DNA from: JALXCG01 sp026991065 [NCBI: Gemmatimonadota bacterium]
GTDB lineage: Bacteria; GCA-2686955
Direction of reading: 5' to 3'
Assembly (NCBI GenBank): GCA_026991065.1
Contig: JALXCG010000302.1
Coordinates: 1 to 6,576 of the forward strand
DNA length: 6,576 bases
The first letter of the stretch is position 1; each line of letters begins with the position of its first letter. Made by a program: the position numbers and the translations under genes. Shown in pieces: positions 1 through 5,172 of the stretch. The notes below the pieces were generated by a model. The model had not been told where the DNA came from, ran no database searches, and saw only the letters and a list, made by a program, of their open reading frames with translations.

Positions 1-142
1 ACCGCTCTCGGGCCGGCGCTGGGTGTCGCACAATGGGCGCAGCCGGCTGTGTCATAGGGAACTAGCGCGAAAACTCCCGAAACCCGGGCCGCGGCACAGC
101 TCCTGCAAGGTTGGTCACGAACACCAGTCAGCCCCTGATCAC

Positions 143-148
143 TATAAT
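143..148 (+). promoter_or_regulatory. TATAAT, perfect -10-like hexamer
   Basis: TATAAT matches the sigma-70 -10 consensus exactly. It directly abuts the Shine-Dalgarno GGAGAG at 149-154 and lies 14 bases before the ATG at 163. With 16-18 base spacing the -35 position reads AACACC or similar, a poor match, and there is no extended TG. If it were used, transcription would start around 154-156 and the mRNA would lose its own ribosome binding site. It may therefore be chance, or it may drive a nearly leaderless transcript. Confidence 0.25.
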
Positions 149-154
149 GGAGAG
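149..154 (+). promoter_or_regulatory. Ribosome binding site of the OmpA-family gene
   Basis: GGAGAG sits eight bases before the ATG at 163, normal Shine-Dalgarno spacing. It supports the start that gives a complete signal peptide. Confidence 0.75.
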
Positions 155-162
155 AGCTACTC

Positions 163-1494
163 ATGAAATTTGTTCCCGCAACCGCACTACTCTTGGCCTG
201 CGTTGCCGCCGGTCCCACTACACCGGCCCGTGCCGACGGATCCGGATTCACCCTTTCCGTGATGGGCGGATCCACGGTTCACGATGATGACATCGCCATG
301 GAGGATGATTTTCTTGGGGGTGCCCATCTCGGCTACAAGCTGAATTCCTACTTCCACTTAGAGGGAGTCTTCAACACCATGAAGGCGCCTTCCAACGGGA
401 ATCTGCAGGGCGCCTCGATCCGTTTCGACCACTACGGCCTTGACCTGGTGGTCAACCCTCTTCCGGGTCGTCTGTTGGAGCCGTATCTGGCCGGCGGCTA
501 TACCCGTTTGAACTGGGATCTTCCCGATGGCAATCACGGGTTTAACGGGTTCGAGGGAGGCGGGGGGCTGCGCCTGCGTCTTCTGCAGGGCGACGGCTGG
601 ACCTGGCATCTGCGGGCGGACGCCCGTGGTGTTTTCGCCAAGAATGACGAGGCGCTGGTGCGCCCGGCCGTGGTTGATGACCTTCAAGGTTCGCTGCTCT
701 ACACCGTGGGTCTTCAGTTGGGATTCGGCTCGCGGGCCAAGGACAGTGACGGCGACGGTGTGCGCGACACCGAGGATCGCTGCCCCGATACGCCGCTGGG
801 AGCCGCCGTCGACGCCGCGGGCTGCCCGCTCGATAGCGACCACGACAATGTCTACGATGGCCTGGATCAATGCCCCGGAACGCCCCGGGGAGCCCGCGTG
901 GACGCCCACGGCTGTCCCCGCGACAGCGACGGCGATGGGGTTTACGATGGATTGGATCGCTGCGCCGGAACGCCCGCCGGAGTACCGGTGGATGCCCATG
1001 GCTGCCCGCGCGACAGTGATGGCGACGGTGTTCACGACGGACTGGATCGGTGCCCCGACACCCCCCGCGGCGTAAAGGTTGATCGTCACGGCTGCGAAGT
1101 CACGAAGATGGAGCAGGAGATGCTCGATACCGGCATGGTGCGGCTGGACACGATCCACTTCCAGAGCGGCAAGGCAATCCTGAAGGCGGACTCCTACCCC
1201 AGCCTGAATGAGGTCGGCGAGTTGCTTTCCAAGTGGCATGACCTGCGCATCGAAATTGGTGGCCACACCGATTCCCAGGGTTCGGCGAAATTCAATCAGC
1301 AGCTCTCGGAAAACCGCGCGGCCGCGGTCCGCGATTATCTGCTGCGGAACTTCAGCGCGATCTCCTCTCAACAGATTCAAATCAAAGGCTATGGCGAGAC
1401 CCAGCCGATTGCCGACAATGCCACGGCAAGCGGCCGAGCGCAGAATCGCCGGGTCGAATTCAAGGCACTCAATCGCGGCATCTTGACTCAATAG
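163..1494 (+). CDS. OmpA/OprF-family outer-membrane protein with TSP3 repeats
   Basis: A 443-residue protein that should span the outer membrane and anchor it to peptidoglycan. Residues 1-24 look like a Sec signal peptide (hydrophobic ATALLLACVAA, cleavage likely after ARA). Residues about 25-192 alternate in beta-strand fashion (GAHLGYKL, YGLDLVVNP, YTVGLQLGFG), as in the eight-stranded OmpA barrel. Residues 194-313 are four exact 30-residue repeats of the DSDGDGVxDGLDxCPxTPxG type, a calcium-binding thrombospondin type 3 linker found in OprF-like proteins. Residues about 320-438 are the OmpA C-terminal domain: GGHTDSQGS followed by LSENRAAAVRDYL, then GYGETQP and NRRVEF. Asp370 and Arg385 are 15 apart, as are the residues that bind diaminopimelate in E. 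coli OmpA (D271/R286). The gene ends in TAG and is followed by a strong hairpin, then mscS. A structural role is certain; whether it also works as a porin cannot be told from sequence. Confidence 0.95.
   Translation: MKFVPATALLLACVAAGPTTPARADGSGFTLSVMGGSTVHDDDIAMEDDFLGGAHLGYKLNSYFHLEGVFNTMKAPSNGNLQGASIRFDHYGLDLVVNPLPGRLLEPYLAGGYTRLNWDLPDGNHGFNGFEGGGGLRLRLLQGDGWTWHLRADARGVFAKNDEALVRPAVVDDLQGSLLYTVGLQLGFGSRAKDSDGDGVRDTEDRCPDTPLGAAVDAAGCPLDSDHDNVYDGLDQCPGTPRGARVDAHGCPRDSDGDGVYDGLDRCAGTPAGVPVDAHGCPRDSDGDGVHDGLDRCPDTPRGVKVDRHGCEVTKMEQEMLDTGMVRLDTIHFQSGKAILKADSYPSLNEVGELLSKWHDLRIEIGGHTDSQGSAKFNQQLSENRAAAVRDYLLRNFSAISSQQIQIKGYGETQPIADNATASGRAQNRRVEFKALNRGILTQ
742..1101 (+). repeat. Four tandem 90-bp coding repeats (TSP3, 30 aa each)
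   Basis: Units begin at 742, 832, 922 and 1012, each exactly 90 bases, and each opens with a GAYAGYGAY codon pattern encoding Asp-Ser-Asp. Every unit carries an Asp-rich DxDxDxVxD loop, a D(R/Q)C turn and a GC pair near its end, so there are two cysteines per unit and eight in all. The units are recognisably related at DNA level but have diverged mainly at third positions. The Asp ladder is the calcium-binding signature of thrombospondin type 3 repeats, and the array forms the linker between barrel and peptidoglycan domain. Confidence 0.93.
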
Positions 1495-1567
1495 CTTGCG
1501 CACTTCCTGATCCGGATCTCGGTCGCCCCGCCGCGCGGGCAGTGGCGACCGAGATATCCGGGCAAGC
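1494..1567 (+). terminator. Strong hairpin between OmpA gene and mscS, possible terminator
   Basis: ATCTCGGTCGCC at 1516-1527 is perfectly complementary to GGCGACCGAGAT at 1544-1555 across a 16-base loop. CCGG at 1512-1515 also pairs with 1558-1561 beyond a two-base bulge, making about 16 paired bases. An outer pair, GCTTGC (1494-1499) with GCAAGC (1562-1567), could close the whole structure. No T-run follows, so it is not a classical intrinsic terminator. It ends only three bases before the mscS ribosome binding site, so it could equally protect mRNA ends or restrict mscS translation. Confidence 0.45.
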
Positions 1568-1570
1568 AAT

Positions 1571-1575
1571 GGAGA
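1571..1575 (+). promoter_or_regulatory. Ribosome binding site of mscS
   Basis: GGAGA lies 6-7 bases before the ATG at 1582 and decides this start over the in-frame ATGs at 1603 and 1609, which have nothing comparable upstream. It lies just past the right foot of the 1494-1567 hairpin. Confidence 0.7.
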
Positions 1576-1581
1576 ATTCCG

Positions 1582-2424
1582 ATGGCAGTAGACGCTCAAG
1601 GCATGGACATGCTCTCCACCTATTCCCAAACCCTGGTCAAGCTGGTCGCGGAATACACTCCCAAGGTCGTGGCCGCGATCCTGATTCTGGTGATCGGGCG
1701 CTGGATCGCCAAGGTGATCACGACGACAGTGCGCAAGCTCATGGTCCGCGCGGAGTTGGACGAGACACTGACCAGTTTCCTCGCCAACACCCTCTATTTT
1801 GCCCTGCTGGCCTTTGTCGTCGTCGCCGCGGTTTCCAAGTTGGGTGTCGAAACCGCGTCTTTCATCGCCATCCTGGGCGCCGCCGGCTTCGCGGTTGGAT
1901 TTGCCCTTCAGGGATCTTTGGCCAATTTCGCCTCCGGTGTCATGCTGATGATCTTCCGGCCCATGAAGCGCGGCGATCTGGTGGAAGCGGGCGGCGTGTT
2001 GGGGATCGTTGATGAGATCGGCATGTTTGCCACCACCGTCAACACGCTCGAAAACCGCCGGGCAATCATCGCCAATTCGACCATCACCGGTGGCAATATC
2101 CTTAACTACAGTGCCAATGGCAGTCTCCGCGTAGACATGACTTTTGGGATCGGTTACGGCGATGATATCGGCGAGGCGATTGCGGTGATGGAGAAGGTTC
2201 TCGCGGATGACCCGAACGTATTGAGTGATCCCCAACCCACCGTTGCGGTGCTCGAACATGGCGCCAGCAGCGTGCGGTTCGTTTGCCGTCCATGGTGCAA
2301 GCCGGAGCACTACTGGGATGTCTATTTCAACACCCAGAAGCGGGTGAAGGAGGAGTTCGACAAGGCCGGGATCACCATCCCCTACCCGCAGCAGGATGTG
2401 CACCTGCATCAACTGCCGGCGTGA
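1582..2424 (+). CDS. mscS: Small-conductance mechanosensitive channel, MscS family
   Basis: A 280-residue inner-membrane channel that opens under membrane tension to release solutes on hypo-osmotic shock. Length and layout match E. coli MscS (286 residues). TM1 is about residues 28-46 and TM2 about 69-88. The pore helix TM3 is about 92-127, containing GAAGFAVGFALQGSLANF and then FRPMKRGD. The cytoplasmic beta and alpha/beta domains follow, with the family signatures NILNYS, VRFVCRPW and YWDVYF. By the conserved GAAG and LQGS anchors, numbering runs two behind E. coli, so Phe103 and Phe107 occupy the places of the pore-sealing Leu105 and Leu109. The usual Pro-Asn in the beta domain (IPN) reads Ala-Asn here (IIANST). 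The gene is intact, follows the OmpA-family gene by 87 bases and is followed by another hairpin. Pairing with an OmpA-type protein fits an envelope-stress theme. The family is certain; gating and ion preference are not known. Confidence 0.96.
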   Translation: MAVDAQGMDMLSTYSQTLVKLVAEYTPKVVAAILILVIGRWIAKVITTTVRKLMVRAELDETLTSFLANTLYFALLAFVVVAAVSKLGVETASFIAILGAAGFAVGFALQGSLANFASGVMLMIFRPMKRGDLVEAGGVLGIVDEIGMFATTVNTLENRRAIIANSTITGGNILNYSANGSLRVDMTFGIGYGDDIGEAIAVMEKVLADDPNVLSDPQPTVAVLEHGASSVRFVCRPWCKPEHYWDVYFNTQKRVKEEFDKAGITIPYPQQDVHLHQLPA

Positions 2425-2431
2425 CCTTCAG

Positions 2432-2474
2432 CCCGGCGAGACGGGTGACGCGGTCGCCACCCGTCGTCGCCGGG
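2432..2474 (+). terminator. Hairpin just after mscS, terminator-like without U-run
   Basis: Positions 2432-2446 (CCCGGCGAGACGGGT) pair with 2459-2474 (ACCCGTCGTCGCCGGG) through 15 base pairs and a single bulged base, around a 12-base loop. The structure begins eight bases after the mscS stop codon, where a terminator would be expected. The bases after the stem read TCGTGATGGG, so there is no T-run on this strand, nor on the other. It may act as a weak terminator, a Rho-assisted one or a 3'-end-stabilising stem. Confidence 0.5.
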
Positions 2475-2543
2475 TCGTGATGGGGGATCGCGTCGGGTTT
2501 CTCGGGCTTGATTCCAGGCGTTTTCTTTGCAATTGTCCTGCGG

Positions 2544-3380
2544 ATGAAAGCCCTGCTTCGTTCTCTGCTCTGGTGCTCGCTGACTCTGACCATCTCCGTG
2601 TCTCCCGGCTTTGCCGCGACTTCCGGCGGCGGAGGGAGCCTGGGAGCCTACCGGTTCTTTGAAGGGAACTATGGTGTGTCCGGGCAGCAGGATGTCCACT
2701 ACACCATCTACGCACCTCTGCAACCGGCTCTCCACGACGCGATTCTCTTTCTGCACGGTTATCTCAAGAGCGCGGACGACTGGTACATGCATCAGGAGGC
2801 GGTGGCCGGTCGCGGCGTGATCGGTGTGGCGATCGACTACCACGAAGAGATGGGGGATGCGTATATCCTGAACGAGGTTGTGACCGCCATCTCGCTTCTT
2901 GACGATTGGTGGGAGGTGCGCTCAATCTCGTTCTGCGGCTCCAGTTTTGGCGGTGAGGTCGCTTTCGAGACGCTCGCCAAACGCCCCGATCTGGGGATCG
3001 CGATGGCGCTGCTGATTTACCCCTCGCGGCCCGATGTCTCCCCCCAGGAAGTCGCGGCGGTCAATACGCCGGTTCTCAACCTGGTCGGTGAGGTCGACAG
3101 TTACTTTGGGGCCTCGCTGTGGCTCACCGACCAAGTAGCGCAGTTCAACCCCGACCTCTACTACCGCCTGCATGTCTACTCGGCCGAGGATTTCCCGGAG
3201 ACTGCGCGCCACGGCTTTTTCTTTCCCCATCCCGGTGGCTTGAATGAGGTGGGCGAAGATAGTTTTGTTCGCTCCTGGGGATTCTTCGAGTGGGGCGCGA
3301 GGCGTGCGCCGGCTCCGCCCTGGCGTACCGATCCGACCCTTCTGCTTCGGGATGACCTGCTGACTTTCGGGGATTTATAA
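2544..3380 (+). CDS. Secreted alpha/beta hydrolase, dienelactone-hydrolase-like
   Basis: A 278-residue protein, probably an exported esterase or related hydrolase; the substrate is unknown. Residues 1-24 form a Sec signal peptide (MKALLRSLLW, hydrophobic core, cleavage after GFA). The fold is visible in order: an oxyanion-region HGY at residues 71-73 (LFLHGYLKSADDW), a nucleophile elbow G132-S-S134-F-G136, an acid at Asp185 in NLVGEVDSYFG, and His223 in ARHGFFFPHPGG. This Ser134-Asp185-His223 triad, with the VGEVD and RHGF contexts, resembles dienelactone hydrolases, but those use Cys as nucleophile. The ATG at 2544 is chosen because it opens the signal peptide directly; a TTG at 2508 in the same frame would add 12 residues. 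Neither has a convincing Shine-Dalgarno sequence. It follows mscS by 119 bases with a hairpin between, so it may be a separate unit. The fold is secure; the esterase role is inferred. Confidence 0.85.
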   Translation: MKALLRSLLWCSLTLTISVSPGFAATSGGGGSLGAYRFFEGNYGVSGQQDVHYTIYAPLQPALHDAILFLHGYLKSADDWYMHQEAVAGRGVIGVAIDYHEEMGDAYILNEVVTAISLLDDWWEVRSISFCGSSFGGEVAFETLAKRPDLGIAMALLIYPSRPDVSPQEVAAVNTPVLNLVGEVDSYFGASLWLTDQVAQFNPDLYYRLHVYSAEDFPETARHGFFFPHPGGLNEVGEDSFVRSWGFFEWGARRAPAPPWRTDPTLLLRDDLLTFGDL

Positions 3381-3583
3381 GCATGGAGTAGCCTGGACCC
3401 GGGGGCGAAGCGTGCACCACCCCGTTCGAGGGAAGATACGGGGCGCCACCGTTTTGAAGATCGGAAGTGGCGGGCGTGGTCCAGGGGTGATTCTCTCCAA
3501 AAAGAGGAGCGACACGGAATGAGCCCCGAACTCGACCGCGGATTGGGCTAAACTAAAGCTCAAACCCTACGTTGGAGGACGCC
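3381..3583 (+). other. 203-base gap upstream of the TULIP-like gene
   Basis: I see no gene here. CGCCAC at 3444-3449 can pair with GTGGCG at 3467-3472 across 17 bases, too weak to call a terminator. Nearer the next gene, TTGGGCT (3543-3549) pairs with AGCTCAA (3557-3563), with one G-T pair and a 7-base loop, leaving a small hairpin 10 bases before the ribosome binding site. TAAACT at 3549-3554 is a possible -10, but no good -35 lies at the right distance. The gap is long enough to hold a promoter for the downstream pair. Confidence 0.4.
3574..3578 (+). promoter_or_regulatory. Ribosome binding site deciding the start at 3584
   Basis: GGAGG lies five bases before the ATG at 3584. A TTG at 3572 in the same frame overlaps this very motif, so it is the ribosome binding site rather than coding sequence. 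The ATG is the true start and opens a clean signal peptide. Confidence 0.85.
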
Positions 3584-5113
3584 ATGCTTCGATCCCGCTC
3601 TTGTGCCCTGCCACTCATCGTTGCCGCGCTTTTGTTGTCGCGGATCTCTTTTGCCGACACGCTCCCCCGGGGTGCCTGGGTGCCCGACGGGGTGTTGGCG
3701 AATCTGCAGGATTCGGCACTCAATACTGTAGCGACCGAGCTGGAGGCCACGCTCGATCAGGAGCTGCGTGACCAGCTCTACGCGATCAACAATGCCAAGA
3801 TCTACGACGAAGGCTGTTTTTGGCAGTACAACGCCTACATCGATCATGTCTCCTACGTCGATTTTGACTATCCGCAGATTACGCTCGATTCGCGCGCCGG
3901 CTCGCTGCACTCCGATTTCCTGGTGACGAATCTCCGCATCGAGTTCGTCCTGGACGGGGAAGGGCTTTTCTGCGCCGACTATTATGACTGTGACTCGGCG
4001 GTGGATGTGGGGTTGATCAGCGGCACCGGAGATGCGGCGTTTTCGGTTGTGGATGGCCATGTCGTGACGCAGATGATCGGCTCGGCGGCGACGGTTTCCG
4101 GGTATGAATACGATACGTCCTGGGACTGTTTCATCATTGAAATCATTGCCGAGATCCTTCAGGACAGCATCGAGGATGAGCTGGAGGCGGCCCTGCTGGA
4201 GTCGATTCAGACCGACTTGCCGGCATCACTTGATGACCTGTTCGCCGGCCTGGAGTTCGCCGAGTCGGCCGATCTCTTTGATGTTCCCTATTTCATGGAG
4301 GGGCAGCCGCGTTTTGTGTTGGCGGAGGATTCGGGGATTACAGTTGGAGAGCAGAGCCGGCTGAGCGGTGAGAGTGCCCCCTGTGGCCCGGTGGTGGACG
4401 AGTTCCGTTACACTCCGGGGGCGGCTCCTGCGTTCGGTGACGGCGTTCCCGGAACCGGCGAGCCCTACGACATGGCGGTCTCACTGGCGGACGACATCTT
4501 CAATCAGCTGCTCTATACGACCTATGACACCGGGGCTCTGTGCGTGACCCTGGATGCCGATTCGGAGGAGCGCTATGGTGTCGCGTGGGACTATACGACC
4601 ACCGATCTGATGCTTTTCTTCCCCGAACTCTATGAGCTGGCGCCGGACGCGGCGACGATGCTGCAGATTGTGCCGCGGGCGGCACCGGAAGTGACAATTG
4701 GTGAGGGAGATGGGTTCATTGAGGGGCAGTTGGATGTCATTCTGAACGAGACGGAAGTGTCGCTCTATGTGGATATCGATGGGGTATGGGAAAAGGCGCT
4801 GACCCTGGCTGTGACCGCCGATGGCGAGTTCCTGGTGCGGGTAACGGAGGTGGGTTCGCTGCGGATCTTGATGTCCGATCTGTTTGACATCGACATCACC
4901 ATCGAAGATGAGCCTCTGGTTGATCTGAACGATCTGGTGATCGAGCGGCTGATGCCGCGGGTTTTGAGTGTTGTCGTTCCGATTATGTTTGCTTCGCTCG
5001 ACGGGATTTGGTTGCCGCATGTGGGGGACTACGCGATGGTTCCGGTGGCGGTGCTGGCGGATGGCCCCGCCGCTGATTTCCTGTCGATCTATGTGTTGCT
5101 GGTCGCTCCCTGA
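3584..5113 (+). CDS. Secreted acidic protein, candidate two-domain BPI/TULIP lipid-binding protein
   Basis: A 509-residue exported protein of no family I can name with certainty. Residues 1-24 are a Sec signal peptide with cleavage after SFA. The mature part holds about 90 Asp/Glu against about 15 Lys/Arg (hand count) and six cysteines (78, 130, 136, 182, 267, 320). The order of elements recalls BPI/LBP. In the first half, amphipathic strands (GLISGTGDAAFSVVDG) lead to a Cys and then an amphipathic helix (ILQDSIEDELEAALLES) ending in a SLDDLFAGLEF stretch. In the second half, DMAVSLADDIFNQLL (from residue 296) resembles the HMAVLGLSDYFFN start of the BPI C-terminal domain. Next come a PRAAPEVTIGEG strand, further alternating strands, a helix near 448-470 (LVIERLMPRVLSVVVP) and a final strand (FLSIYVLLVAP). 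BPI-fold proteins hold lipids in two elongated pockets, so a periplasmic or extracellular lipid-carrier role is inferred. The usual second Cys of the BPI domain-1 disulphide is not at its expected place. It could instead be an unrelated beta-rich secreted protein. Confidence 0.6.
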   Translation: MLRSRSCALPLIVAALLLSRISFADTLPRGAWVPDGVLANLQDSALNTVATELEATLDQELRDQLYAINNAKIYDEGCFWQYNAYIDHVSYVDFDYPQITLDSRAGSLHSDFLVTNLRIEFVLDGEGLFCADYYDCDSAVDVGLISGTGDAAFSVVDGHVVTQMIGSAATVSGYEYDTSWDCFIIEIIAEILQDSIEDELEAALLESIQTDLPASLDDLFAGLEFAESADLFDVPYFMEGQPRFVLAEDSGITVGEQSRLSGESAPCGPVVDEFRYTPGAAPAFGDGVPGTGEPYDMAVSLADDIFNQLLYTTYDTGALCVTLDADSEERYGVAWDYTTTDLMLFFPELYELAPDAATMLQIVPRAAPEVTIGEGDGFIEGQLDVILNETEVSLYVDIDGVWEKALTLAVTADGEFLVRVTEVGSLRILMSDLFDIDITIEDEPLVDLNDLVIERLMPRVLSVVVPIMFASLDGIWLPHVGDYAMVPVAVLADGPAADFLSIYVLLVAP

Positions 5114-5161
5114 TGCGACAGGCTCCTGGATGACGGTTCCGGCGGCGTGCGGGTGTTTTCT

Positions 5162-5165
5162 GAGG
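5162..5165 (+). promoter_or_regulatory. Likely ribosome binding site of the MFE-2-like gene
   Basis: GAGG lies seven bases before the ATG at 5173 and ten before a second ATG at 5176, so the first is slightly favoured. The 59 bases between the previous stop and this start hold no hairpin that I can find, which fits co-transcription with the TULIP-like gene. Confidence 0.5.
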
Positions 5166-5172
5166 CTGAATC

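Larger units (their letters stand above)
1..162. other. Upstream region of the OmpA-family gene, no supported gene
   Basis: This stretch has no gene I can support. All three + frames are open at the left edge. Frame 1 ends in TAG at 55-57 and could be the tail of an upstream gene (about 18 residues), but nothing in it is recognisable. Positions 12-19 (GCCGGCGC) can pair with 39-47 with one bulged base, giving a GC-rich hairpin without a T-run; 40-49 is also a perfect palindrome, CAGCCGGCTG. From about 105 the sequence becomes less GC-rich and leads into a TATAAT and a good Shine-Dalgarno sequence. Confidence 0.5.

Noticed and set aside
1-55. Divergent minus-strand start (ATG complement at 53-55, MTQPAAPIVRH...)
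   Set aside because: There is no Shine-Dalgarno sequence before it and only 18 codons lie in the window. It cannot be told from chance.
2-166. + frame open from the left edge whose TGA overlaps the ATG at 163 (ATGA), suggesting translational coupling
   Set aside because: The 54 residues look random, and the frame loses its third-position GC bias after about 16 codons and runs through the ribosome binding site region. The overlap is probably chance.
163-234. Lipobox-like LLAC in the OmpA-family signal peptide
   Set aside because: Leu at -2 is unusual, the cysteine comes too early, and a standard signal peptidase I site (ARA) follows. OmpA barrels are not normally lipoproteins.
742-1101. Regular 90-bp repeats considered as a CRISPR or intergenic repeat array
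   Set aside because: The periodicity is fully explained by in-frame TSP3 protein repeats; there is no repeat-spacer structure.
358-2412. 684-codon open frame on the minus strand, opposite the OmpA-family and mscS genes
   Set aside because: It lies antisense to two firmly identified genes, crosses their intergenic hairpin and shows no domain or plausible composition. Long antisense frames are expected in GC-rich coding DNA.
2508-2543. TTG start for the hydrolase, or TTGATT as a -35 box
   Set aside because: There is no ribosome binding site before the TTG, and the ATG at 2544 opens the signal peptide. As a -35 box it pairs with AATTGT, a poor -10 that leaves almost no leader.
3375-3563. Minus-strand 62-codon frame in the gap before the TULIP-like gene
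   Set aside because: It starts with TTG, overlaps the hydrolase 3' end, has no ribosome binding site that I can see and has no recognisable content.
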